Below, piece by piece: positions 8,060-16,803 of a stretch of 64,000 bases of DNA (the stretch's first letter is position 1; the number at the start of each line of letters is the position of its first letter). Source of the stretch: Rhodanobacteraceae bacterium (GTDB taxonomy: Bacteria > Pseudomonadota > Gammaproteobacteria > Xanthomonadales > Xanthomonadaceae); the NCBI GenBank assembly GCA_024233975.1, contig JACKOX010000001.1, positions 253,603 through 317,602 of the forward strand, given 5' to 3'. Made by a program: the position numbers and the translations under genes. The notes under the pieces are model-generated. The model saw nothing but the letters and a program-made list of their open reading frames with translations. It was not told where the DNA came from and did not search any database.

Positions 8060-10830
8060 TTTCGACGGGGTAGTGACGCCTGGCACACCACGAACGCCGG
8101 TTACGCCGTCGATTTCAGCAGTGACAACGGAAACCTTCCCCTGAAGTACGCCGGTGGCAATCAGATCGCCCTGGCCTTGTTTACAGCTTTCTCAATCCGT
8201 TGCGCTACGCATCGACCGCGCTCCCCAACATCAGGTATGACGGGCTTTGCCTGGCTGCAGGCCAAAACCAGGTTTTATGTCGGCGGCGACGTCAATCGCG
8301 ATGGTCGTCAGAGACATCGTGCGCATGGTTGGCTGGGACGGCCACTCCTTCTATTACGCTGCGGGTGTACCACGAAACCGCGCCGACGCTGATTCGACCT
8401 GGGCTGTGGCGCCTGGACGACGACGACATCGCTAACGGTGTCTTTGGTAGCGTATCGATTCCAGATGATCCTTGCCGCTTTGATCGTGGCGACAGCGACT
8501 GGCGATTCTTGCCCTGCTTCACAAACCACCATTATGACCGGCTCGCCATGGGTTGACGGTGGCAGTCTCTATATCCGCTGGAACAACAACGCAGTTCGGC
8601 AACAGGATTACGCTGTGGCCGCCGGCAGCTTCTTGGCGAGCTAAGGCGCGCGCTGCAGGTGATTTCTGACCGCGATGGCGACATCGACCTCCTGGCCGAA
8701 TCATAACCCATCGGCTGGACCGCGAACGGTGGCAATGGCTCCGTTGATGGACGTCGATACGAAACGATGCTGGCAGCCTCAGCCAGCGCGGTGAGCGACT
8801 GGTTCGATGGCTTTCGTGGACCCCTCAGCAAGGACGGCTGGAAGAACTTCGTGGTCCTGGGGTGGGGCTCTGGCGATGTTGCGGTGGGTTTAGCGCTCCA
8901 ACATTGGGGCCGGAGCAGTTCTGGGGAAAGGTCCCGCTGCAATCGTGCGATGGTTCGGATCTGGCAAAGCCGCCTTGATCGCTGGTTTTCGGCAGGAACG
9001 ATGATGCGATCTGCCCGCGATCGAGACGATGAGAATGGTCAAGGCCACCAGCTGGTGATGCGGCGTGGCAATGGCAACGGTGTGGCGAGCGATGCCGAAA
9101 CTATCGCGACCTTCTGCGTCAGAATATCCGTCGGATTCATCCATGGCGACGCCAGATTCGGATGCCGACGGGGCGTGTTGCTCAGATTTGAGACGGTACC
9201 TGCGTTCCTGCGGAACACGGCCGGCGGCTTCGACCGGCAGCGTCCGGCGCAGCACTGGCGTCAGACATCCAGCGTCACCCGTCTCGAGGTCGCGGGTACC
9301 AATCGAGACTGGCGCACCCTGACGTTTTCGCTCCAGCCTGGGGCCAACACCTGAATCGCGCCTCGCCTTCTGGAGCGTGCAGGCCGTATCTCCGCCAGTT
9401 CCAGATCGTTGCCACCACGCACGAGCGACTTCGTGGTGACTACAACGCGACAGTCACTTTGTGACTCGCCTGGGTTGTATCCGAAACACCGGCACCAGTC
9501 CGATGGGCGCGCAGACTGACGATGCTTACTTCTTCTGGCGGGAGGCCAACGTCGGCAACTACCGGGCGCGCAGAACCGTCCTCACCGGGAACGCTGTGAT
9601 GGATGGGCGTCCCGACATCCTGGTATCCAGCGGCACCCGTTGGGTTGTCTGGTTCCGTAACCAGAACAACGCGTCCTGGACGCCTTCAGGTAGTAGCCAC
9701 CCAGGATCAATACCCGACACCCTCTTTACTCATGCCGTTCTACTACAGCTATGCCGACGCCCGCGTTCGGCTGCGGCGACGGCAGCGGATGAAATGAACC
9801 TTGGGTGCAACGCGTAACGTGCTGGGTTGGGGTTGGCTGCCAGTGTGGGCGGGTGGCGGACAGCCGCTGGTGCGTCTGCGCCGCAGCGGACATATCGGCT
9901 TCAACGGCAGACTGGAACTGAATTTTCCAGAGATGGCGAAAGTCATTTGATATGGTAGACGCCGACCAACTCGCCGCCGGTGCGAAACACATTATTGTTG
10001 GCGCACCGTGGCCCGGTCGCTTACGCCATCGAACCCACCGGCTGGAACCGACAGCCTCGTCGGCTTGCTGGTATGTGGCTACGCGCTTGTATCTCTACAG
10101 CCGGATGCCGGAACCTGGAACCGACGTTCTCTTTTCGCGCGACCATAAGTACCCAGGAACGTGGTTGCGGTCGTTCTCCAGGACAGCTGACCCGATGCGC
10201 TGATCGCCACTGCTGGGTTATGGCGCCTGATCACCAGCACCTCCAGCATTGCCCAGCTAAAGGGACGCGGTAACTGAAAGTCGAGATCCTGTCAGAGTCA
10301 CTAATGGCGAAACCGCTGTGGCAGCTTCCTGGAAATCGTGAACCCCGGCGTGTTCGACGAGGATGCCAGCATCGCCGTGTCCACGGAATGCGCGTCGTTT
10401 TCCGTAAATGTTTGGATGGTGTAGGCGGTTGGACGCGTGGGCCGGCAATGGCCAAGGCAGAGGTGCAGCAGGCCGTGACCGGCGTATCGCTGGGCGGGCT
10501 TTTAGTCAGAACCGCCGGCACCGCAGCACGGCAACGAGGACGGCACCGCTGCAGATCAACTTCTGGCAGCCTGGAAACGTACCGTACGCGATCCCGCCGG
10601 AAGAGATCACGCTATGTTGATATCCACGTAAAGCTCGACGGATGCAACCTGGCGCGAGCTACAGCCAGCTTTGCGTCGATACCGCTGACTCCGGACCGCG
10701 CATCCAACGTGCTCCACGACAGGCTGCGTGGGCAAGCAGAAATGCTGGCACCACCAGGTCCCCGCTTGGCAGTCATACCTGCAGATCGTGGACCCGCAGT
10801 CGCGACGTCTTCGCTGACAGCTTCGAATAG
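8060..10830 (+). pseudogene. degenerate secreted FG-GAP/VCBS-repeat protein
   Basis: Calcium-loop-like FG-GAP motifs appear in changing frames: GDVNRDGRQ (8285-8311) is followed one base out of frame by DIVRMVGWDGHSFYYAAG (8313-8366); then DRDGDIDLLAES (8668-8703, followed by TAA), DGRPDILVSSGTRWVVWF (from 9602) and HIIVGAPWPGR (9988-10020). Upstream, 8080-8175 reads as WHTTNAGYAVDFSSDNG and onwards without a start codon. The remnant ends with DVFADSFE and a TAG at 10828-10830, a tail close to those of two intact secreted proteins in this window (24035 and 32090). It may be one long gene or two adjacent ones. Family assignment rests on the repeated D-x-[DN]-x-D-G-x-x-D pattern. Confidence 0.55.
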
Positions 10831-10869
10831 TTTCGCGGTTCCTCCGCTGATGAGTGTCTGAAAGCTGAC

Positions 10870-11870
10870 CGCCGATGTCAGGCCAGCCGCTAACTGGCCG
10901 AGGTCGCGGTGCATGGCCCCGCCGAGCGCAGTGCCGCGACCTCCGCACCACCAACAGGAAGCCATAGGTGACCCAGGCCAGTCGTCGCGGCGTTTCGAAC
11001 GGATTGAACACTTCGGAAAGGCGACGACAGCAAGAACATCAACAAAGTCAGGATCAGCGGCGCGGCGTAGACCAAGGTCGATGATCGATGTCACACGAAC
11101 ACGCCGCCAGGCGCCGCCAGCGCCAGACACAATCGCCGTGGAAGCGCCCAGCATCACGGCACCACCTGAGCCAGACCAGGCCGCTGGCGATGATCGGTGT
11201 CGCCAGGCCTGGCGGGCGTTCGCGCAACATGCCGTGCTTGGTGAGCCCGCCTCGCTGTCCCAGGCAAACGCCTGGCGCGATGATCCAACCACCAGCGTCC
11301 GAGAACATCGTCTGGCTTTGGCTTTCCTTTCGCGAAAAGCGGTCATGATCGGCGAACATGGGCCAGCCAGCAAGCCCAATGGAACACCAGCAAGACTCAA
11401 AGCCATCAGCATCTGAGTTGAGCCGCACCGGTTCCGCCGCCTTTAGTCAGGCCCGCGCCAGCGACCCGCGGAGCAATCGCGTCACCGTACTGCGACACTG
11501 GCGTGTATCTGGATCCACGAACTCCGCGTCGAACTCCTTCCGAATATTTAATTCGCTCTTCATGCTTTTCGCTGACTGCTCATCAATGCGCTGCTGATGC
11601 AGATCGATCAGATGGGGAATTGCTCGCCGGTCGGCGGCGTGAAGGCTCAATCGACCAATAAATTATCCGTCAGGAACAGAACACGCCAGTCTGGTTGCCG
11701 ATCGCGACACTGCTCTCACCGCCCGCGCCAGCAACAGCGTCGCCCAGAACCGCAGGCGCGATCACCACCAGCCGCTTATTCTGCTCCAGCACATCAGGTA
11801 TCGCTGTTACAATCAACTCGAAACCCAGCCGGCGTAGGCTCGCGCCTCGTCGCCGTGCGCACCACTAAAC
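10870..11870 (-). pseudogene. unidentified minus-strand coding remnants
   Basis: Minus-strand fragments in mixed frames include a hydrophobic stretch VYAAPLILTLLMFLLSSPF followed by NPFETPRRLAWVTYGFLLVV (about 10950-11075), suggesting a membrane protein. A second region (about 11470-11870) yields FELIVTAIPDVLEQNKRLVV and AIPHLIDLHQQRIDEQ with KSELNIRKEFDAEFVD. I do not recognise either. No start codon, ribosome site or uninterrupted frame supports a working gene. Confidence 0.3.
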
Positions 11871-12018
11871 CAACATTGATGGATGGCGCAGCGCTCTCCC
11901 TGATCCACGAACTTTACCGACTGTGGCTGAGCAGCTGGCCGATCCGCGACACGACAATGGCAGCGCGCACCGCCAAAGGATTTTTGCATGCCCCAACGGT
12001 GTAGCTATACGTTATAAC

Positions 12019-12249
12019 ATGTTCCTTGCCGAGCAGCCGCATGGCTCAGATGCCATCGCAACTCGCCGTCATCACCCCAAGGAACTGCTGGCCCGCCTGC
12101 GCCTTGAAAAAGGCGACGAACTGCTGGCCCTGGAAACCCCCGACGGCATCCGCCTGACCATCTATGACCAGACCCTGGCCGAGCAGATGGAAGTCGCCGA
12201 AAAGATCATGCGCGAGGATCGCGAACTGCTGCGCAAGCTGGCGCAATAA
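12019..12249 (+). CDS. AbrB/MazE-like antitoxin with scrambled N-terminus
   Basis: Residues 24-76 (PKELLARLRLEKGD, then ETPDGIRLT and EQMEVAEKIMREDRELLRKLA) match the AbrB/MazE-type antitoxins found beside Doc toxins. The preceding residues, TRRHH, should read like GNSLAVII. The DNA there (12053-12075) looks like that ancestral sequence with three small deletions totalling six bases, so the frame recovers at PKEL. The ATG at 12019 gives 76 residues, but the first 20 are probably not the original ones. If real, DNA binding by the swapped hairpin would be impaired while toxin binding by the C-terminal helix could persist. Six bases separate it from the toxin gene. Confidence 0.7.
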   Translation: MFLAEQPHGSDAIATRRHHPKELLARLRLEKGDELLALETPDGIRLTIYDQTLAEQMEVAEKIMREDRELLRKLAQ

Positions 12250-12255
12250 GCCGCC

Positions 12256-12678
12256 ATGATCATCTGGATCAACCGCGAGCTGGCGCTTGCCATCCACGAA
12301 CGTCAGCTTGCCGAACACGGCGGCATCGAGGGCGTGCGCGACGAGTCATTGCTCGAATCCGCGCTCGCGCGCCCGCAGCAGGCGCACGCCTATGGCGACC
12401 CGCCGCCCGACATCGCCGACCTCGCAGCCAGCCTCGCCTACGGCATCGCCCGCAACCATCCCTTCGGCGACGGCAACAAGCGCACCGCCCATGTCTGCTA
12501 CCGCGTGTTCCTCGCCCTCAACGGCGTCGAACTCAATGCCAGCGCCGAAGACAAATACGTCGCCATGCTCAGCCTAGCCGAAGGCAGCACCACCGAAACC
12601 GAATTTGCCGGCTGGCTGCGCAAGAACATCGCGCCGCACGACAATGCCGTGAATGAATCAAAGGCGGAGTATCGCTGA
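12256..12678 (+). CDS. doc: Doc/Fic-family toxin (death-on-curing)
   Basis: A 140-residue protein. GGIEGVRDESLLESALARPQQ is the Doc N-terminal signature, and HPFGDGNKRTA (about residues 73-83) is the Fic loop with Lys in the place of the second Gly, as in Doc. Known Doc proteins phosphorylate elongation factor Tu and stop translation; this is inferred here from the GNKR variant. The gene follows the AbrB-like antitoxin in one transcription unit. The last 15 or so residues are hydrophilic and variable. It is intact, which implies that some antitoxin is functional if the gene is expressed. Confidence 0.9.
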   Translation: MIIWINRELALAIHERQLAEHGGIEGVRDESLLESALARPQQAHAYGDPPPDIADLAASLAYGIARNHPFGDGNKRTAHVCYRVFLALNGVELNASAEDKYVAMLSLAEGSTTETEFAGWLRKNIAPHDNAVNESKAEYR

Positions 12679-12710
12679 GGTCGTGTCGACGAATCGGCAC
12701 TGACCTCCGA

Positions 12711-13304
12711 TCATTCAGCAAACAACTGCCGAAGTTGAGCAAAGCTATCCAATTCGATGACGCTGGTTCGTGAATCCATGCCACCCTGCACCATTCGAAT
12801 GAACCTTCTCCGTGCATCGACATCCGGATTGGCCACAATGACATGACTCAGCTTCTGTCCCTCTGATCTTTCCGCCGCTGCTACGCGAATGAGCGCCCGA
12901 CTGAGCAAGTCAGTCTGTGGAACCGAATACCCAATCGCCACAAGGACTGGCCCGCGTGGCAACGCCACCCGTGCTTCCTTCCAAAGTGCAGTAAGTACTG
13001 GATCGTCCGATACGGACTTGTCCCAGACGGGTGGCACGACTTCGTTCGGCGCCCGTTTTGACTGGGAATACGGAGCTCCACGCAGAACGAGATCCCCCGC
13101 AGACGAACCTCTAGTTCGATCCCAATTCATCGAACCATGCAGCTTGAGAAGCTTGATCGGGTGGAGAGCTGGACGCCCCTTGGTTGTGTTCGGCTGCCAG
13201 CCTGTTGTGGCTGCTGGATCCAAAGCCACACCGTACCCATGCTCCGGATTCCAGCTATTCCCTGCTTTAGTCCGAAGGGCGTCGTCAATCAAACAATCAT
13301 AGTT
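12711..13304 (-). pseudogene. 3' fragment of SIR2-like (SIR2_2) gene cut by IS3 element
   Basis: The fragment starts at the insertion boundary with NYDCLIDDAL, normally the middle of a SIR2_2 domain (the NYD motif), and continues through KLHGSMNWDR and VLVAIGYSVPQTD, both typical of this family, to a stop at 12711. A GTG inside the element's terminal repeat (13313) could in principle open the frame and give a 200-residue product. The matching 5' piece lies beyond the element at 14526-14603. SIR2_2 proteins are NAD-consuming and often part of anti-phage defence; the break means this copy cannot make the full enzyme. Confidence 0.85.
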
Positions 13305-13366
13305 GGGTTTCACCCCGTTAACACGGACACTTCAGTTAAGCCCCAAGATGGGGCAGGAGGAGTGTC

Positions 13367-13654
13367 ATGTCACAACGGAAACGATACAGCACCGAGTTCA
13401 AGCGTGAGGCGGTTAATCTGACGCGCCAACCCGGTGCTTCGGTCAGTCAGATTGCTCGGGACATTGGCGTCAACGCCAATCAGCTCTGGCGGTGGCGGCG
13501 AGAGCTGGAAGGCGCGGGCACCAAGGCCTTTGCCGGCAATGGGGTTGCCCGGGACCAGGAGGTGCTGGCGCTAAGGCGCGAGCTGGCCAAGGTGAAGAAG
13601 GAGCGCGATTTTTTGCGCGATGCGGCGGCGTTCTTCGCCAAGGAATCGTCTTGA
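13367..13654 (+). CDS. IS3 transposase OrfA (helix-turn-helix protein)
   Basis: A 95-residue protein starting MSQRKRYSTEFKREAV. The HTH region (GASVSQIARDIGVNANQLWRW, about residues 24-44) and the C-terminal leucine-zipper-like helix (EVLALRRELAKVKKERDFL) are standard for IS3 OrfA. The sequence T_TTT_TTG at 13609-13615 is in the correct phase for -1 slippage and would fuse OrfA to OrfB to make the active transposase. GCAGGAGG is the ribosome site. Confidence 0.93.
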   Translation: MSQRKRYSTEFKREAVNLTRQPGASVSQIARDIGVNANQLWRWRRELEGAGTKAFAGNGVARDQEVLALRRELAKVKKERDFLRDAAAFFAKESS

Positions 13655-14520
13655 GGTACGAGGCGATCCAGCGTCACCGCGACCAGTACCCCGTTCAACT
13701 CATGTGCCGTTGCCTGCAAGTGTCCCCAAGTGGCTTTCATGGCTGGTGCCGTCGTCTGCCCAGTGCCCGAGCTCGGGACAATGCACGGCTGTTGGAGAAG
13801 ATTCGTGACCACCATGCCGCCAGCGATGGCGTCATGGGTGCCGGACGGATCCACGAGGCGCTTGGCTACGAAGGCGAGACTGCCAGCCTGAATCGAGTTG
13901 CCCGATTGATGGCGGCTGACGGTTTGTCAGGCGTGCCGCAAAAGCGTGCCTGGCGCAGCAAGCCCTCTGGTATCCGGCCGACCGGTGTTCGCAACCACCT
14001 GGAACGTGACTTCACGGCCAACGAACCCAACACCAAATGGGTAATCGACATCACCTACATCCGCACCGGCGAAGGCTGGTTGTATCTGTGCGGCGTGCTG
14101 GACCTCTTCTCGGGGATGCTGGTGGGCTGGTCGATGTCCGTCGTGCAGGACCGTCATCTGGTGCTGAAGGCAGTGATGATGGCTTGCTGGCAACGTCCGG
14201 ATCGGAGCCAGGTCATCCTGCATTCGGATCGCGGCACGCAGTTCACCAGCACGGACTACCAGCAGTTCCTGAAAGACCACCACATCACCAGCAGCATGAG
14301 CGCGGTGGGTCACTGCGGTGACAATGCAGCCATGGAAGGCTTCTTCGGTTTGCTCAAACGCGAACGGGTCAACCGTCGTCGTTACCCAACCATTGCCGAA
14401 GCCAAGGCCGACCTGTTCGACTACATCGAGCGCTTCCACAACCCGCGCATGCAGCGCAGGCTGGACGCTCAGGACGAGGCCTTTAGACTCTTAACCCAAC
14501 CGTCCGTGAAAACGGGGTGA
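13651..14520 (+). CDS. IS3 transposase OrfB (rve integrase domain)
   Basis: Counted from TTG at 13651, which overlaps the OrfA stop (TTGA), this gives 289 residues; the frame itself is open from further upstream, consistent with expression by -1 frameshift. The first part carries the HTH_21 segment (LEKIRDHHAASDGVMGAGRI). The catalytic triad is complete: Asp in WVIDITYI, Asp in HSDRGTQFTS and Glu in AAMEGFFGLLKRE. No internal stop is seen, so the element may still transpose. Confidence 0.93.
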   Translation: MRYEAIQRHRDQYPVQLMCRCLQVSPSGFHGWCRRLPSARARDNARLLEKIRDHHAASDGVMGAGRIHEALGYEGETASLNRVARLMAADGLSGVPQKRAWRSKPSGIRPTGVRNHLERDFTANEPNTKWVIDITYIRTGEGWLYLCGVLDLFSGMLVGWSMSVVQDRHLVLKAVMMACWQRPDRSQVILHSDRGTQFTSTDYQQFLKDHHITSSMSAVGHCGDNAAMEGFFGLLKRERVNRRRYPTIAEAKADLFDYIERFHNPRMQRRLDAQDEAFRLLTQPSVKTG

Positions 14521-14525
14521 AACCC

Positions 14526-14603
14526 CTTGGCACCTCGCGACGCCCCCGCACCCAAGATCACAATCGCTCTTTTCCTCTCAATACCCAGCCCGGAGATTCG
14601 CAT
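14526..14603 (-). pseudogene. 5' fragment of SIR2-like gene
   Basis: Leftwards from ATG at 14603 (AGAGGTGG five bases upstream) 26 codons encode MRISGLGIERKR followed by AIVILGAGASRGA, the nucleotide-binding Gly-rich motif at the start of SIR2 domains, and then run into the insertion element. Too short for the ORF track. In SIR2_2 proteins about 100 or more residues normally lie between this motif and the NYD motif that opens the 3' fragment; they are absent here, so host DNA was lost with the insertion. Confidence 0.8.
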
Positions 14604-14659
14604 AGTCCACCTCTAAATCCTCATTGGGGCCGCATCCATCGTCTGCACCAAGCTGCCAC

Positions 14660-15634
14660 TCATCGCTTGAAGATCGCTTCCATGCGGGCGGTGAGGTCGC
14701 GATCGAGGTCGTCGAGGATGTCGATGGCCTTGAGGTTTTCTTCCAGCTGTTCACGACGGCTGGCGCCCAGGAGGACGGTGCTGACGTTGGGGTTTTTGAG
14801 GCACCAGGCAATGGCTAGTGTGGCTGGCGAATGGCCGACTTCTTTCGCCAGCGCGAGATATTCGAGGGTCTGTTTGCGGCGCAGTTCCTTCTGGTCGCCG
14901 AACACCCATTTCTGCAGCCACTCGTAGCCTTCGGTGGCGAGGCGGCTGTCGTCAGGGATGCCGTCGACGTACTTTCCGGTGAGCAGGCCCGAGGCCAGCG
15001 GCGACCAGATGGTGGTGCCGAGGCCGATCTCGTCGTACAGCGGTGCGAACTCCAGCTCGACCTTGTCGCGGTGCACAAGGTTGTACTGCGGCTGCTCGAC
15101 CACCGGGCCGTACAGGCCACGATCACGCGCGATCTTGGCGGCGCATTTGATCTGCTCGGCCGACCATTCCGACGTGCCCCAGTACAGCACCTTGCCCTGG
15201 CGGATCAGGTCATCCATGGCGTGGACGGTTTCGGCGATGGGTGTGTCGGGATCGGGGCGATGGCAAAAGTAGAGGTCGAGGTAGTCGACGCGCAGGCGCT
15301 GCAATGCCTGATGACAGGCGTCGACCACGTGTTTGCGCGACAGCCCGCGTTGCGTCGGCAACGGATGCTTGTAGGCGCCGAAGAACACCTTGCTCGACAC
15401 GCAGTAGCTGTCGCGCGGCAGGCGCAGGTCGGCCAGCACGTCGCCCATGATCTGCTCGGCGATGCCGTTGTTGTAGGTCTCGGCGTTGTCGAAGAAGTTG
15501 ATGCCGTGGTCGTGCGCTACCGAAAGCAGCTCGCGCGCCTGGCCGCGACCAACGGCGGTGCCAAAGGTGACCCAGGCGCCGAAGGACAGCGCGGACAGTT
15601 GCAGGCCGGTGTGGCCCATGCGGCGGTATTGCAT
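14660..15634 (-). CDS. aldo/keto reductase (Kv-beta/YghZ-like)
   Basis: A 324-residue protein from MQYRRMGHTGLQLSALSFG; the frame is open 36 codons further upstream but the match to the family starts here. NADPH-dependent aldo/keto reductase features: Asp and Tyr in DNAETYNNG, Lys in VSSKVFFGA and His in YFCHRP form the catalytic tetrad, and the C-terminal SRREQLEENLKAI segment is cofactor binding. It resembles the potassium-channel beta-subunit branch, whose bacterial members reduce small aldehydes. Transcribed alone, divergent from the manganese exporter. Confidence 0.9.
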   Translation of the reverse strand: MQYRRMGHTGLQLSALSFGAWVTFGTAVGRGQARELLSVAHDHGINFFDNAETYNNGIAEQIMGDVLADLRLPRDSYCVSSKVFFGAYKHPLPTQRGLSRKHVVDACHQALQRLRVDYLDLYFCHRPDPDTPIAETVHAMDDLIRQGKVLYWGTSEWSAEQIKCAAKIARDRGLYGPVVEQPQYNLVHRDKVELEFAPLYDEIGLGTTIWSPLASGLLTGKYVDGIPDDSRLATEGYEWLQKWVFGDQKELRRKQTLEYLALAKEVGHSPATLAIAWCLKNPNVSTVLLGASRREQLEENLKAIDILDDLDRDLTARMEAIFKR

Positions 15635-15749
15635 GGTGAGAATCCCAGAGTGGCGGCGATAGGCTTGAGTGTAGCCGCTCGTCGCGCGGCACCCGAGTGG
15701 TGCGGGCGGCCTCGTCGCTTCCATCACAGCAACATCCGCCAAGCCGCGC

Positions 15750-15986
15750 TACAATGAGCCCCACTTCCATCGGGGAGTAGCCGCCCACCCAGCCTAATCA
15801 GGGTGGTGTTCGCGTCAACACACTTGGCCGGCAGGCCATGGCGCGGACGGGGTCTTCGAGTCATCGATCCCTGGCAAGACCGTTGGTTGGCGCTGCGCGA
15901 GCGATTTCTGATCGATCAAATGATTGGAGTCGGGGCCGTGTGGCGTCGGCCTTCGTGTCCACCGCCCCGACTCCCGAGAGATATCC
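15750..15986 (+). promoter_or_regulatory. yybP-ykoY-type manganese riboswitch and leader
   Basis: A TACAAT at 15750-15755 may be the -10 box. The leader then shows the two conserved loops of the yybP-ykoY class, GGGGAGTAG (15772-15780) and GTCAACACAC (from 15814), separated by a CCACCC/GGGTGG stem. Nearer the gene a 10-bp inverted repeat GAGTCGGGGC (15927-15936) / GCCCCGACTC (15964-15973) ends just before the ribosome site and could be the expression platform. The downstream gene is a UPF0016-type manganese exporter, the classic target of this Mn2+-sensing RNA. Exact aptamer ends are not determined. Confidence 0.8.
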
Positions 15987-16550
15987 ATGGAAGCCTTCCT
16001 TTTTTCGACTCTCTCCGTCGCCATCGCCGAAATCGGCGACAAGACGCAGTTGCTGGCACTGGTGCTGGCCGCCCGTTATCGGCGTTTCTGGCCGGTGACG
16101 CTGGGCATCCTCGTCGCAACGTTGCTCAACCACGGACTGGCAGGCTGGCTCGGTGAGCTGCTGGCCGGCCTGATGAGCCCGGAGACGCAGCGCTGGGTGA
16201 TCATCGCCAGCTTCGTGGCAGTAGCGATCTGGGCGCTGGTCCCGGACAAGCTGGATGAAGACGACAAGCCGGCAAGCTCGGCACATGGCGCCTTCATCGC
16301 CACGCTGATCGCCTTCTTCCTGGTCGAGATCGGTGACAAGACACAGGTGGCGACGGTTATCCTCGCCGCTCGCTACCACGACCTGCTTGCGGTGGTCGGC
16401 GGCAGCACGCTGGGCATGCTGCTGGCCAATGTGCCGGTGGTGGCGTTGGGCGGCCGTTTCGCCGGCAAACTGCCGCTGCACTGGGCGCGCTGGGCAGCGG
16501 CGGCGATCTTCCTGACGCTGGCGGTGCTGCTCTGGCTGCGGGTAGTCTGA
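15987..16550 (+). CDS. UPF0016/GDT1-family manganese exporter
   Basis: A 187-residue protein; the start MEAFLFSTLSVAIAEIG is taken after GAGAG at 15976-15980. Two copies of the family signature E-x-G-D-K-T are present (EIGDKTQLLALVLAARY near residue 15 and EIGDKTQVATVILAARY near 120), each opening a three-helix repeat, with an acidic cytosolic loop (KLDEDDKPASS) between them. Members export Mn2+ (MntX/MneA in bacteria, TMEM165 in animals). The riboswitch-like leader supports manganese control. Confidence 0.9.
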   Translation: MEAFLFSTLSVAIAEIGDKTQLLALVLAARYRRFWPVTLGILVATLLNHGLAGWLGELLAGLMSPETQRWVIIASFVAVAIWALVPDKLDEDDKPASSAHGAFIATLIAFFLVEIGDKTQVATVILAARYHDLLAVVGGSTLGMLLANVPVVALGGRFAGKLPLHWARWAAAAIFLTLAVLLWLRVV

Positions 16551-16803
16551 ACCGCCAACACCACGGCAAACCGCTCCCTTCACTGCAGTGCAGCTTGCGC
16601 CGCGCGGCGCGGGAACCTAGTCTGCGGCGGTTACGTCCGGCAGCCCTTCATGATCGGAAGGCGCTGTTTCGGCACAGGGATGTGCCGCCGCTGCAAGCGT
16701 TGTCTGCTTGTCGCGGAAAAGGTGGCGCGGCTCAGCCGCGACCGTTTTCGTGAAAACCGCGGCAGGATGCCCGGTTTTTCAATCCAGTACGTGGGAGTCG
16801 GGG
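16551..16803. other. intergenic region before nucleoside transporter
   Basis: No gene is seen in these 253 bases. A bulged hairpin near 16734-16764 pairs GCCGCGACCGTTTTC with GAAAACCGCGGC and is followed by a short T run (GCCCGGTTTTTC), so an attenuator or leader structure for the transporter is possible but not shown. Confidence 0.35.

Larger units (their letters stand above)
7540..12070. other. block of indel-ridden coding remnants, no intact gene
   Basis: Between the TPR gene and the Doc toxin there is no open frame that looks like a whole protein. Several kinds of coding sequence can nevertheless be followed by hopping between frames every 20-100 bases. The damage begins inside the winged helix on the left and ends inside the N-terminus of the AbrB-like antitoxin on the right, while genes outside are clean. 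Two readings fit: a real degenerate island, or a stretch assembled from uncorrected long reads. Confidence 0.7.
13305..14525 (+). mobile_element. IS3-family insertion sequence, apparently intact
   Basis: 1221 bp with imperfect inverted ends of about 36 bp: GGGTTTCACCCCGTTAACAC at the left and GGGTTTCACCCCGTTTTCAC as the reverse complement of the right end. It carries orfA and orfB in overlapping frames with a frameshift signal and a complete DDE set. The three bases outside each end (GTT on the left, CTT on the right) do not match, so there is no visible target duplication. It lies inside the SIR2-like gene, in the opposite orientation. Confidence 0.93.
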
